This document shows, piece after piece, positions 33,818-42,100 of a stretch of DNA of 64,000 nt; the stretch's first letter is position 1, and the number at the start of each line of letters is the position of its first letter. Source of the DNA: an uncultured Desulfobacter sp. (GTDB lineage Bacteria > Desulfobacterota > Desulfobacteria > Desulfobacterales > Desulfobacteraceae); contig NZ_OY781882.1 of assembly GCF_963677125.1 (NCBI RefSeq), forward strand, positions 4,610,501 through 4,674,500. The letters are read 5' to 3'. The translations under genes were made by a program, and so were the position numbers. Below the pieces are notes generated by a model that worked only from the letters and a program-made list of their open reading frames with translations, had not been told where the DNA came from and did not search any database.

Positions 33818-34699
33818 TCAAGACACCCCGGCAACGATATCCCACAGAGCCCGGACCCGGGGATTGGAAAGATTTGCATCCCGGGTGCAAAGAACTATTT
33901 CATAAGGGGGCAGTTCCGGCATGTTGTCCAGTACAACAATATCCCGGTAAATTGGGCTTTTTTCAAGAACCAGCCGGGGCACAAGGCCGATACCGAATCC
34001 CAAGTTGACCAGGGCGATAATCGCTTCATGACCTGTGACCTGAGAATAGATGCTCGGAACCACGGCGTTTTCAACGAACCATTTGTCAATACGCTCCCGG
34101 CTTAAGCCTTTGTCTGCGAGAATTAAAGGAAATTTTTGCCAGTCCGGCCCCCCGTTGTCGTTTGTCACCAGGACATCAGGATAATGTTGGGCCCCGATAA
34201 ACACCAGGGGACTGACAGCCATGTTCAAAAAACTGATCTGGCCCCCAGGTTTTTCCGGCAACGCTGCAATGACGGCATCGGCATCCCGGCTCATCAGGCG
34301 TTCTATGGCCTGGGCAGGGTCTCCTGTTTCAAGGTAAATCTGAACGCCGGGGTGTACGGCCCGGTAGCGGGGGATAAAGCTGGGCAGAATACTGTATGCC
34401 GCGGTCACCGAGCAATAAAGGCTGAGCTGGCCGGACAGGACGGCATCCTTTGACAATTCGCCCTGGAGCTGTTCAAACCGGCCAAGCACATCTTCGGCAT
34501 ATTTTTTAAAAACCTGCCCGGCATAGGTAAGTTCCACACAGCGGTTTCCCCGGATAAACAGTTGCTTTCCCACATCTGTTTCCAGGCGCTGGATCACCCG
34601 GGTCAGGGCTGAAGGCGAGATGTTGCAACTCTGGCTTGTCCGGGAGAAATGCAGGGAACCGGCCAAGTGGTGAAATAATTCAAGGGTACGTATATCCAT
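33818..34699 (-). CDS. ilvY: LysR-type regulator IlvY
   Basis: 293 aa. N-terminal winged helix (MDIRTLELFHHLAGSLHFSR, SPSALTRVIQRLETDVGKQL) and a C-terminal effector domain. Divergent from ilvC with a 243-base intergenic region, the classic ilvY-ilvC arrangement in which IlvY activates ilvC on binding acetolactate or acetohydroxybutyrate. The HLAGSLHFSRTS segment matches IlvY more closely than a generic LysR. A TGCAAT-N5-ATTGCA palindrome lies between the two genes. Confidence 0.92.
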   Translation of the reverse strand: MDIRTLELFHHLAGSLHFSRTSQSCNISPSALTRVIQRLETDVGKQLFIRGNRCVELTYAGQVFKKYAEDVLGRFEQLQGELSKDAVLSGQLSLYCSVTAAYSILPSFIPRYRAVHPGVQIYLETGDPAQAIERLMSRDADAVIAALPEKPGGQISFLNMAVSPLVFIGAQHYPDVLVTNDNGGPDWQKFPLILADKGLSRERIDKWFVENAVVPSIYSQVTGHEAIIALVNLGFGIGLVPRLVLEKSPIYRDIVVLDNMPELPPYEIVLCTRDANLSNPRVRALWDIVAGVS

Positions 34700-34768
34700 C
34701 TCTTTTTTTTCGCCTTAACAGGGTCTATAATTATTGCTTTGAATATTTTAAGATAGTATTTCATTATC

Positions 34769-34785
34769 TGCAATGTAAAATTGCA
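34769..34785. promoter_or_regulatory. Candidate IlvY operator
   Basis: Perfect inverted repeat TGCAAT-GTAAA-ATTGCA in the ilvY-ilvC intergenic region, with a further GCAAT half-site near 34800. LysR regulators bind such dyads close to their own start. Its assignment to IlvY rests on position and symmetry only. Confidence 0.45.
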
Positions 34786-34842
34786 AATGATTCATTTGAC
34801 GCAATAAAAATTTTAAGCCATTTTATTTACAACATTTACCTA

Positions 34843-34924
34843 GTGTTTGGACGAGAAGTTGCATAAATGCAAGGCGCAGGAAAAATTGCAATGCCGCAGA
34901 TGGGTGACTTCTCGTTGAAGCACT
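34843..34924. repeat. Hairpin repeat A, copy 3 (shortened)
   Basis: 82 bp immediately upstream of the ilvC ribosome site. It starts GTGTTTGGACGAGAAGTTGC and ends GTGACTTCTCGTTGAAGCAC, and keeps ATGCAAGGCGCAG and ATGCCGCAGATGGG, but the central stem of copies 1 and 2 is deleted. The terminal arms carry a paired change (GAGAAG/CTTCTC instead of GAAAAG/CTTTTC). It would form a hairpin in the ilvC leader. Confidence 0.85.
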
Positions 34925-34942
34925 AAATTAAGGAGACAAGAT

Positions 34943-36415
34943 ATGGGCACCAACTATTTTAACACCCTGCCATTACGGCTGCAACTTGAAGAACTCTCCC
35001 AGTGCCGTTTCATGGACCCTTCGGAATTCAACGGGGTTGAGGCTCTCAAGGGGAAAAAAATTGTGATTGTGGGATGCGGATCACAGGGCCTGCACCAGGG
35101 GCTCAATTTAAGAGACAGCGGTCTGGATGTATCCTATACGTTAAGGGAAGCTGCTATCACCGGGAAACGCCAGTCCTGGAAAAATGCCACGGAAAACGGT
35201 TTTGCCGTGGGTTCCTATGAAGAGATGCTGCCCACAGCGGATCTGGTCATCAACCTGACCCCGGACAAACAGCACTCCAATGTCATTGAATCGGTCATGC
35301 CTTTGATGAAAAAGGATGCCTGCCTTTCCTATTCCCACGGGTTCAATATTGTTGAAGAAGGCATGCAGATCAGAGAGGACCTCACTGTTATCATGGTGGC
35401 GCCCAAATCCCCGGGGACTGAAGTCAGAGAAGAGTACAAAAGAGGGTTTGGCGTACCTACCCTGATTGCCGTGCACCGGGAAAACGATCCCAGAGGCGAG
35501 GGGCTTGATCTTGCCAAAGCCTATGCGGCCGGCACAGGCGGCCATAAAGCCGGTGTGCTACAGTCCTCATTTGTTGCCGAAGTGAAATCGGATCTCATGG
35601 GCGAGCAGACCATTTTATGCGGGGTGCTGCAGACCGGTGCTTTGCTGTGTTATGACAAAATGATGGAAAACGGTATGGATGAAGGATATGCATCCAAACT
35701 GGTTCAGTATGGCTGGGAAACCGTGACCGAAGCGTTGAAACATGGCGGTATCACCAACATGATGGACCGGCTGTCCAATCCGGCTAAAATCAAGGCCTTT
35801 GAATTGAGCGAACAGCTCAAGGAGATCTGGGCACCGTTGTACAACAAGCACATGGACGACATCATGACCGGTTTTTTCTCAAAGACCATGATGGAAGACT
35901 GGGCCAATGATGACGCCAACCTGCTTAAATGGCGTGACCAGACCCAGGATACGGCCTTTGAAAAATCAACGTCCCAGGACGCGGACATCCCGGAACAGGA
36001 ATATTTTGACAACGGTATTCTCATGGTGGCCATGATCAAGGCCGGCGTGGAATTAGCCTTTGATACCATGGTATCTGCCGGCATTATTGCCGAATCCGCC
36101 TATTACGAATCCCTGCATGAGGTGCCCCTGATTTCCAACCTCATTGCCAGGAAAAAATTGTATGAAATGAACGTGGTGATTTCAGATACGGCTGAATACG
36201 GCTGTTATCTGTTTGCCCATACCGCAGTTCCTATGCTAAAAGAGTTCATGGCAGGCTTGGGTACCGATGTGATCGGTAAAGGCCTGACTTGTGAAGATGA
36301 CGGCGTGGATAATATTCGTTTGATCCAGGTCAACGATGCCATCCGGAACCATCCTGTGGAAATTGTGGGTAAAAAACTGCGTGGATATATGGGTGCCATG
36401 AAAGCCTTGCGTTAA
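34943..36415 (+). CDS. ilvC: Ketol-acid reductoisomerase, class II
   Basis: 490 aa, the long (class II) form like the enteric enzyme. It converts 2-acetolactate to 2,3-dihydroxyisovalerate in valine/leucine/isoleucine synthesis using NADPH and Mg2+. NADP-binding loop VGCGSQGLHQGLNLRDSG, catalytic-domain acidic residues around KSDLMGEQTILCG and YESLHEVPLIS. AAGGAG precedes the ATG. It is transcribed divergently from ilvY. The long form is less usual outside gammaproteobacteria and might have been acquired together with ilvY. Confidence 0.97.
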   Translation: MGTNYFNTLPLRLQLEELSQCRFMDPSEFNGVEALKGKKIVIVGCGSQGLHQGLNLRDSGLDVSYTLREAAITGKRQSWKNATENGFAVGSYEEMLPTADLVINLTPDKQHSNVIESVMPLMKKDACLSYSHGFNIVEEGMQIREDLTVIMVAPKSPGTEVREEYKRGFGVPTLIAVHRENDPRGEGLDLAKAYAAGTGGHKAGVLQSSFVAEVKSDLMGEQTILCGVLQTGALLCYDKMMENGMDEGYASKLVQYGWETVTEALKHGGITNMMDRLSNPAKIKAFELSEQLKEIWAPLYNKHMDDIMTGFFSKTMMEDWANDDANLLKWRDQTQDTAFEKSTSQDADIPEQEYFDNGILMVAMIKAGVELAFDTMVSAGIIAESAYYESLHEVPLISNLIARKKLYEMNVVISDTAEYGCYLFAHTAVPMLKEFMAGLGTDVIGKGLTCEDDGVDNIRLIQVNDAIRNHPVEIVGKKLRGYMGAMKALR

Positions 36416-36480
36416 CATGTGCCCATTTAGCAGATCGCTTTATCGTACAGATCCCGAATGAGAAGCGTTCTGTTTTGAAC

Positions 36481-36554
36481 TTCAGCAATTCATCGCTGAA
36501 ATGGCATCTTGCCAGATGCGACTTAAGCGTTGGTGCAGCCCTCCTGCACCAACG
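36481..36554 (+). terminator. Three consecutive hairpins after ilvC
   Basis: Three perfect stems in a row: TTCAGC/GCTGAA (36481-36500), GCATCT/AGATGC (36504-36519) and CGTTGGTGCAG/CTGCACCAACG with loop CCCTC (36528-36554). The last is followed only by TTTGCC, so it is a weak intrinsic terminator, or the set protects the ilvC mRNA 3' end. Confidence 0.6.
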
Positions 36555-36601
36555 TTTGCCCCAAAAAAGCAATACGATCTAAGAAACACGAAAAAAAGTT
36601 C

Positions 36602-36652
36602 ATAACGGCCATGGGCTGAGCGGGTTTCTAAACACCCAGACTCAATCCACAG
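36602..36652 (+). repeat. Structured repeat C, copy 3
   Basis: ATAACGGCCATGGGCTGAGC, then GGGTTTCTAAACACCC and AGACTCAATCCACAGC. The stem TGAG-GGGT/ACCC-CTCA differs in sequence from copy 1 but pairs in the same place. It is followed by the terminator-like hairpin at 36664-36693, as a hairpin also follows copies 1 and 6. Sense orientation to ilvC upstream and the lipoprotein gene downstream. Confidence 0.75.
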
Positions 36653-36663
36653 CAAAAGTTAAA

Positions 36664-36693
36664 AAATCTGTGTAGGTTACACAGATTTTTTTA
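36664..36693 (+). terminator. Rho-independent terminator upstream of lipoprotein gene
   Basis: AAATCTGTGTA-GGT-TACACAGATTT, an 11-bp perfect stem with a three-base loop followed by a T run. It ends 24 bases before the lipoprotein ATG, so it either ends ilvC transcripts or acts in the lipoprotein leader. Confidence 0.7.
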
Positions 36694-36716
36694 AACATTT
36701 TTCCAAGGAGGACGAG

Positions 36717-37139
36717 ATGAAACAGATAGCTTCTATTATGGCAGTGTTGGCATTGACCGGGTTTCTTATGTTTGGCTGCGGATCTTCGGGTGATGATGCG
36801 GCTGATGTGATCAGGCAGCAAGCAGATGTTACGGAACAATTTGTAGACAGCCTTGAAAAGGCTCACAGCGCCCAGGATGTGGCCCAGGCTGTTGACGCCT
36901 ATACAGCCGGCATGCAAAAGCTGGTTCCCCGAATTCAAAGTTTGGATGAAACATATCCCGGATTCAGGGATGGAAATATTCCCAAAGCGTTGGAAAAAGA
37001 GGCTGAAAGGTTGGAGGATCTGTCCGTGAGGGTGCCGGCAGCCATGATGAAAACCGCATCATACATGATGGATCCTGCGGTCCAAAAGGCCATGGAAAAC
37101 ATGAGCAACGAAATGGCCAAAATAGGGAACGGAAGCTAA
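36717..37139 (+). CDS. Small helical lipoprotein, function unknown
   Basis: 140 aa. Lipoprotein signal peptide with lipobox FLMFGC (Cys at about 21) followed by GSSGDDAAD. The mature part is mainly helical (EQFVDSLEKAHSAQDVAQAVDAYTAG) with a Met-rich C-terminal segment. CCAAGGAGG precedes the ATG. The family was not recognised. No partner gene is evident; the AraC regulator downstream is 49 bases away. Confidence 0.75.
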   Translation: MKQIASIMAVLALTGFLMFGCGSSGDDAADVIRQQADVTEQFVDSLEKAHSAQDVAQAVDAYTAGMQKLVPRIQSLDETYPGFRDGNIPKALEKEAERLEDLSVRVPAAMMKTASYMMDPAVQKAMENMSNEMAKIGNGS

Positions 37140-37188
37140 CCGCAATTTTTTACAATACTTTTAAAATAAAGATAACTAAACTGACGGC

Positions 37189-38007
37189 ATGAGACCCAAG
37201 ACCGATGTCAGATATTACAGGGATAAGGCCTTGCCGGGAATTGACGTTTGCCGGGTGGTTAAAAGCCGTCACCATTTCCCGGACCATTTCCATGATGATT
37301 TGTATATTGTCAGCATGATTACATCCGGTCATTGCTATTGTCTGGGAAAAGGACGGCAGGAAGAGGTGTCCGAGCCGGGAACGGTAACCTTGATTAATCC
37401 CGGACAGATCCATACCGGTGCCCCTGCTGACGAACGGCCCCTGGACTATGCGTTGTGTTATTTTTCACTTAAAGCCATGGCCGACCTGGCATCCAATTTC
37501 ATGTCGGGTGGTCTTCCGGAGTTCTCGGTATCTATTCTAAATGAGCCTGTGCTCACCGCCATGGTGCGGCATCTGTTGGTTACCATGATGGAAAGCCCTG
37601 ACAGCCTGGAAAAGGAGGCTCTACTGGTTTCAACGTTGCATTTTCTCCTTTCAAAATACGGGGTAACCGGAACGTTGGTTGCAGAAGACAGGCCCCGGGG
37701 GTGTCATTGTGTAAAAGAGGCCAAAAGGCTTCTTGCTTCCGATCTAGATCAAAAGCTCTCTTTGGACCGGGTGGCAAGGCGTGTGGGAGTGAGCCGGTTT
37801 CATTTTCTGCGGATTTTTAAGGAAAATGCTGGTATTTCTCCTCACCACTACCGGACCTTTAAGCGGATTGAATTGTCAAAAAAACTTTTGTCCCAGGGCA
37901 TGCTGCCTGCCCAGGTCGCCTTTGAGACCGGATTTGTCGACCAGAGTCACTTTTCAAATACCTTTCGCCGGTATGTGGGGGCTACGCCAAGGCAGTATCT
38001 GGCATGA
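37189..38007 (+). CDS. AraC-family transcriptional regulator
   Basis: 272 aa. N-terminal cupin-like ligand domain (HHFPDHFHDDLYIVSMITSG, PGTVTLINPGQIHTGAP) and two C-terminal helix-turn-helix motifs (SLDRVARRVGVSRFHFLRIF; PAQVAFETGFVDQSHFSNTF) ending GATPRQYL. It sits directly before a DMT-family exporter gene on the same strand. AraC/exporter pairs usually have the regulator control the exporter. Confidence 0.93.
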   Translation: MRPKTDVRYYRDKALPGIDVCRVVKSRHHFPDHFHDDLYIVSMITSGHCYCLGKGRQEEVSEPGTVTLINPGQIHTGAPADERPLDYALCYFSLKAMADLASNFMSGGLPEFSVSILNEPVLTAMVRHLLVTMMESPDSLEKEALLVSTLHFLLSKYGVTGTLVAEDRPRGCHCVKEAKRLLASDLDQKLSLDRVARRVGVSRFHFLRIFKENAGISPHHYRTFKRIELSKKLLSQGMLPAQVAFETGFVDQSHFSNTFRRYVGATPRQYLA

Positions 38008-38095
38008 TTTTATTAAAGCGCACTTTTTTGCAATACCTTCAAAAAAAGATGGTGTAGGTCTTCTTGAAATTCATTGATTATTCAAGGAGATTCAC

Positions 38096-39013
38096 ATGCA
38101 AACGGCAGAAATTAGAAGGCTTACCCTTCCGGAAACCCGAGATTTAAAGTCCGCTTTAATACCCTATGCAGCCCTTGGTGCCGCCGCTTTTTTCTGGGGG
38201 GCCTCATTTCCGGCGGCCCGCTTTGCCGTCACTCTGCTTGACCCCAAGGCGGTCATGTTCTGCCGCATGGCGGTTGCCTGTCTGATCATGGCGCCCTTTG
38301 CCCGGCAATTGAAACCGGCGGTCTGGTCGGTAAAAGATTTGAAGCTGGTCATTCCCATGGTCCTGCTTCAGCCCTGCCTCTATTTTCTTTTGGAATCCAA
38401 AGCACTGACACTGACCACCTCTTCCCAGGCCGGGGTTATTTCGGCGGCGGTACCTTTGTTGGTGGCCCTGGGTGCCTGGCTTGTTTTATCGGAAAAGATC
38501 ACCATGAAAGTGGTCTTCGGGCTGGTGGTATCAATGGCCGGGGTGGTGGTTTTGACCGTTCAGGCAAGTCCGGTCCGGGTGGGGGATAACCCGTTGGTCG
38601 GCAATTGCCTTGAATTTGGCGCCATGGCTTGTGCCGCAGGCAATCTACTTTTGGTTAAAGGTTTAAGCACCCGGTATAATACCTGGACCCTGACTGGGCT
38701 TCAATTTATCGCCGGTCTCATCTTTTTTTCTCCGGGAATTGTCCACCTTGTCGGCGCACCTGAAAATTTTTTCCGGCTTGATTTAATCGGGGTGCTGATT
38801 CTTTTGGGTGCCTTTGCCTCAGTGGGGGCTTTTGGCTTATATAACTGGGCCATGGCCCGGATACCGGCCAGCCGAGCGGCTGTTTTCATTAACCTGGTAC
38901 CGGTGATTGCCGTGGTGCTTGGCTGGACTTTGCTTGGCGAATCATTGTCTTTGGGGCAGGCCGGCGGAGCCTTTTTGGTGGGGTTCGGGGTGTTGGTCAG
39001 TCAAAAGAAATAA
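38096..39013 (+). CDS. DMT-superfamily (EamA) transporter
   Basis: 305 aa with about ten membrane helices arranged as two EamA repeats. Typical AFFWGASFPAARFAVTLLDP in the first and GAFGLYNWAMARIPASRAAVFINLVPVIAVVLG in the second. Probable exporter of amino acids or other small metabolites, perhaps regulated by the AraC protein upstream. AAGGAG before the ATG. Confidence 0.93.
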   Translation: MQTAEIRRLTLPETRDLKSALIPYAALGAAAFFWGASFPAARFAVTLLDPKAVMFCRMAVACLIMAPFARQLKPAVWSVKDLKLVIPMVLLQPCLYFLLESKALTLTTSSQAGVISAAVPLLVALGAWLVLSEKITMKVVFGLVVSMAGVVVLTVQASPVRVGDNPLVGNCLEFGAMACAAGNLLLVKGLSTRYNTWTLTGLQFIAGLIFFSPGIVHLVGAPENFFRLDLIGVLILLGAFASVGAFGLYNWAMARIPASRAAVFINLVPVIAVVLGWTLLGESLSLGQAGGAFLVGFGVLVSQKK

Positions 39014-39020
39014 GGTGTAG

Positions 39021-39206
39021 ACCCTGTCGCCTGTTGAAAAAGGACAACAACAAATTGAATCCATAAAAGTCGAATTAGGGCAATATGGATTGTCAGACCT
39101 TTGTTTAAAGTTGTATGATCTCAAATGGCCCCTGGTTGCACGTATGTTAAGGGACCCCCAGTATGAATGGCTGACGCTTGACGACCGGCAGTTAATCGAT
39201 TTATGA
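39021..39206 (+). pseudogene. Short coding-like fragment without a normal start
   Basis: An open frame of 61 codons ends in TGA at 39204. Its composition looks coding (SIKVELGQYGLSDLCLKLYD, then LKWPLVARMLRDPQYEWLTL), but there is no ATG, GTG or TTG near its beginning, only CTG at 39024; an internal ATG lies at 39144. It could be the 3' end of a decayed gene, a non-ATG small gene coupled to the DMT gene, or chance. It ends 13 bases before the next ATG. Confidence 0.3.
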
Positions 39207-39219
39207 CGAGAGATAAGAG

Positions 39220-39414
39220 ATGTTCAACCACAGTTTGAAAATCAAAGGCACAGAATGCGGTGCCGGGAACCGGGTGCCGGAAGCCTGCCTGGATGAGGGG
39301 CCCAAGTGTGGAAAGTGCTTATCCACCCTGCTGTTGGTGAAAAGCGGGCAGGGCATTGACCCGGTAGCCGGGGCCAAAGACGCCATGGAAGAGCAGATTG
39401 AACGAATTATCTGA
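39220..39414 (+). CDS. Small cysteine-containing protein, unknown
   Basis: 64 aa with four cysteines: TECGAGNRVPEACLDEGPKC, then GKC. The rest is helical (VAGAKDAMEEQIERII). AGATAAGAG precedes the ATG. It overlaps the start of the phosphotransferase-like gene by 17 bases, which suggests coupling. A metal or Fe-S site is possible. No family recognised. Confidence 0.5.
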   Translation: MFNHSLKIKGTECGAGNRVPEACLDEGPKCGKCLSTLLLVKSGQGIDPVAGAKDAMEEQIERII

Positions 39415-40399
39415 TTTTCAGCCGGGTGAACCTCAGTTCAGGAATTTCACCCATTGGCTTTTTGAACAATGGGGCATTGATTTTCACTGCCTCCGGGATG
39501 ATTGCCACATCCATGGCAGTCCTGAAAGGACCATTGAACGGGCAGTGATCCAGGATAAAAACGGACCGCTCTTTTTGTTGGAAAAATATTCACGGGATAA
39601 ATTCAATCATCGTCATACTGTTGCCCGGGCCGTGAATTTCCTCAATCAAAACGGACTGCCCCAGGCACTGGCCTGCATACCGAACCAATTCGGACAAAGC
39701 CTGCCCTTTTACGGGGACAGTTGCTTTCAGGTTTCCGCCTTCTTGGACGGCACAGAACTTAAACGGCCCGATTACCTGGCATCCGGGGAGATGGGTGCAA
39801 ATTTTGCCGATTTTTTAATTCGGCTTCATAAAGCGTCCATGGGTATTCAATCCATTGTCTCCGGGAAATCTTTTTCCCTGCCGGATTATATTTCCGTTTT
39901 TATGAACCAGGTTAAAGACAACAATCCAGGAGTCCATGCCCATTACCTGCCCTTTGTCAAATTTCTTGAAATTCGGTTTATCCCCGAGCACGATACGATT
40001 CCGACCTCTTTTTGCCACGGGGACCTTCACCCGCTTAATGTGATATGGAACGGAAACCGAATTAAAGCGGTAATTGACTGGGAATTCACCGGATTCAAAC
40101 CCGAAATTTTTGATGCGGCCAACCTGGTGGGCTGCGCCGGCATCGAAGATCCTGAAGGCCTGGGTATGCCCATGGTCATGACCTTTATCAAAGAGTTAAA
40201 AAACGCCAACATCATTTCCCAAAAAGGCTGGGACCTGTTTCCGGAGTATATCCTGGCCCTGCGTTTTGCCTGGCTGTCTGAATGGCTCCGGAAAAATGAT
40301 ACCGAGATGCTGGATCTGGAAGCCCGGTATATGGAAATCCTGATGACCCACATGGACGAGTTGAGACGCATTTGGAACAAGGGGCTGGCCGGCCAGTAG
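39398..40399 (+). CDS. Aminoglycoside phosphotransferase-fold kinase
   Basis: 333 aa. Kinase-like fold with the catalytic loop CHGDLHPLNVIWNG (HGDLHPLN at 207-214) and the metal-binding IDWEF (226-230), as in APH/choline-kinase-type enzymes. Start TTG at 39398 inside the 64-aa gene with GGAAGA upstream. The substrate is unknown; no resistance context is present, so a housekeeping small-molecule kinase is more likely than antibiotic resistance. Confidence 0.85.
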   Translation: MNELSDFQPGEPQFRNFTHWLFEQWGIDFHCLRDDCHIHGSPERTIERAVIQDKNGPLFLLEKYSRDKFNHRHTVARAVNFLNQNGLPQALACIPNQFGQSLPFYGDSCFQVSAFLDGTELKRPDYLASGEMGANFADFLIRLHKASMGIQSIVSGKSFSLPDYISVFMNQVKDNNPGVHAHYLPFVKFLEIRFIPEHDTIPTSFCHGDLHPLNVIWNGNRIKAVIDWEFTGFKPEIFDAANLVGCAGIEDPEGLGMPMVMTFIKELKNANIISQKGWDLFPEYILALRFAWLSEWLRKNDTEMLDLEARYMEILMTHMDELRRIWNKGLAGQ

Positions 40400-40437
40400 C
40401 CGAAAAGGTTCTGTTATTCAATGCTGTTTTTTAAAAG

Positions 40438-40480
40438 GCCTGGGTGTAGACAGACCAATGACGGCCCGTGCCCGTTATAA
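40438..40480 (-). repeat. Structured repeat C, copy 4
   Basis: On the - strand it begins at the EFR1 stop codon: TAACGGGCACGGGCCG, then TCATTGGTCTGTCTACACCC and AGGCC. The stop codon TAA is part of the repeat, as in copy 1. Sense orientation to the EFR1 gene. It would form the 3' end of its mRNA, between the convergent kinase and EFR1 genes. Confidence 0.7.
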
Positions 40481-41302
40481 AAATATTTCCGGTTCTTTTC
40501 TATCTTGGCAATTTTGATGTAGTGCTTGAATCGCGGATTGAAAATTCGGTTCGATCATTTGCCTTGCTTCTTCTGGACAGATTTTCACACATGCAAAACA
40601 TATAAGACATTGCCACCTATCTGTCTGCGTTACATCTTCAGGGGAAATTGCTCCGGTCGGACACACGTCGGCACATTGTCCACACTTTGTGCATTTTGAT
40701 GCGTCTGTTTCCGGAGTTAGTGCTACAATCGATCGCGCTTCTTTTATCATATTCAGATTCACAGGCTCGATATAGGGCGACTGGCCGGGAATTGTAACAG
40801 CTGTTAAATACGTTGATGATTCCACATTTTGAAGTTTTTTTCGGATCGCAGCACCAAATTCCTGCGCTTTTCGGATATCGCTTTCATCAGGACGATTTTG
40901 TGCAATCGGATAATCGTTTGAGGAATACGAATGCTCGGCAACAAAGGCGCCTCCAGCTATTGGAATAAATTCAGCATCAATCGCGATATCATGTAATTCT
41001 TTGAGGGCATCTTCAAATGCTCTGTTTCCATATACTGCAACAAGCACAACAGGAGTCTGCGACGCTTTTAATGAAGTTAAATATGGCAAAATTTCTTCTG
41101 GTACACGACCGTAATATACTGGAGTGGCAAGAATAACAATATCGTCTTGGCTTAATAATAGTTGTCCATTGCGTTGCGACCTTTTAGTTATATCTATTAT
41201 TTCAATAATTTCAGAATTAATGCCCTGAGTAATACTTTCTGCAATTGTTTTTGTTGTTCCAGTTGGAGAGAAGCATACACAACGAACTGATTTAATTTTC
41301 AT
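40475..41302 (-). CDS. EFR1-family flavodoxin/ferredoxin protein
   Basis: 275 aa. N-terminal flavodoxin-like domain with the FMN loop FSPTGTTKTIAESI, ATPVYYGRVPEEI and VYGNRAFEDALKEL; the C terminus has two 4Fe-4S motifs, CTKCGQCADVCP and CLICFACVKICP. Proteins of this layout (EFR1) are electron carriers in anaerobes, partners largely unknown. AGAGGC precedes the ATG. No redox partner gene is adjacent. Confidence 0.92.
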   Translation of the reverse strand: MKIKSVRCVCFSPTGTTKTIAESITQGINSEIIEIIDITKRSQRNGQLLLSQDDIVILATPVYYGRVPEEILPYLTSLKASQTPVVLVAVYGNRAFEDALKELHDIAIDAEFIPIAGGAFVAEHSYSSNDYPIAQNRPDESDIRKAQEFGAAIRKKLQNVESSTYLTAVTIPGQSPYIEPVNLNMIKEARSIVALTPETDASKCTKCGQCADVCPTGAISPEDVTQTDRWQCLICFACVKICPEEARQMIEPNFQSAIQALHQNCQDRKEPEIFL

Positions 41303-41439
41303 TTAATGCCTCTTTGTTTAAAGGTATAATAAGTGATTTTGTAGCTTTTCCTGCTAAAGCCGATGGTTATAATGTGATTCCGTTAGAAACAATTAAAACA
41401 GAATAGCCCTCAAATAACAGCCAAACAACCGAATGTAAA

Positions 41440-41487
41440 TAGTGCCCGACCGAAAACCGTAAATTTTGCCGATTACGGCGTTGGCCT
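41440..41487. repeat. Half copy of hairpin repeat B
   Basis: AGTGCCCGACCGAAAACCGT followed by AAATTTTGCCGATTACGGCG, nearly identical to the left end of the element at 52919-53066, but with no right half. It abuts the 3' end of the chemoreceptor remnant, so it may mark a deletion or insertion end. Confidence 0.65.
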
Positions 41488-42100
41488 AAATCGTAAATCG
41501 ACTCACCAAGTCATTCAGGTTTTTTGCCAGGTCGGAAAGCTGTGCCACGCTGGCCTGGACCTTGAGTCCACCGGCCTTTACGTTATGAGTTGCCTGATTC
41601 ATCTGGTTGATGTCCTGATTGACTTCTGCGACCACCTTGCTGATCTTATTGGCTGCCGCGCCCAGCTCGTCCATTTTGCCGGAAACGGTTTCAGCCGTTT
41701 TGACGGCCCTGGATGTGGTTTCGCTTCCCTTGGCTGTGTTGCCGGCAATTTCATTGATCGTGGAGCTCATTTCTTCTATTGCGGCAACAATGGTTCGAAG
41801 GTTGGCTGTGGTCTGTTCTGTTGCCGCCGCAACACTGTTCATATTCACGGACATCTCTTCGGCAGCCGCCGATACATTATTTGCCCGATCGGATGTCTGT
41901 TCGACATCGGCAGTAATCTCATCGGTAACCGTGGAGAGTTCGCCTGACGACTGGTCAATTGTCTGGGTGCCGACAGTAATATCCTTTATCATGGCGGTCA
42001 GGTTCTTTGGTATTTGGAGTTTATTATGCAGCATGTCCAGGTCTCTATCCAGGTTTTCAAATTCTTTATGAACCCTGTCGGCGTTATTTATGCTTTTGGG
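41486..42100 (-). pseudogene. Decayed methyl-accepting chemotaxis protein
   Basis: The longest ATG reading is 182 aa (from 42034), but the frame stays open upstream to about 42100 (ADRVHKEFENLDRDLDML). It encodes part of an MCP signalling helix (AAAEEMSVNMNSVAAATEQT, TRAV, SGKMDELGAAANKISKVV). It then jumps directly to the C-terminal end (NQDINQMNQATHNVKAGGLK ... LNDLVSRFTI). The highly conserved hairpin tip that binds CheA/CheW is missing, as are the ligand-binding and membrane parts. The upstream end overlaps the hrpB 3' end. Probably a non-functional remnant. Confidence 0.75.

Noticed and set aside
39398..40399. Antibiotic resistance gene
   Set aside because: The APH fold is shared by many metabolic kinases and there is no mobile or resistance context.
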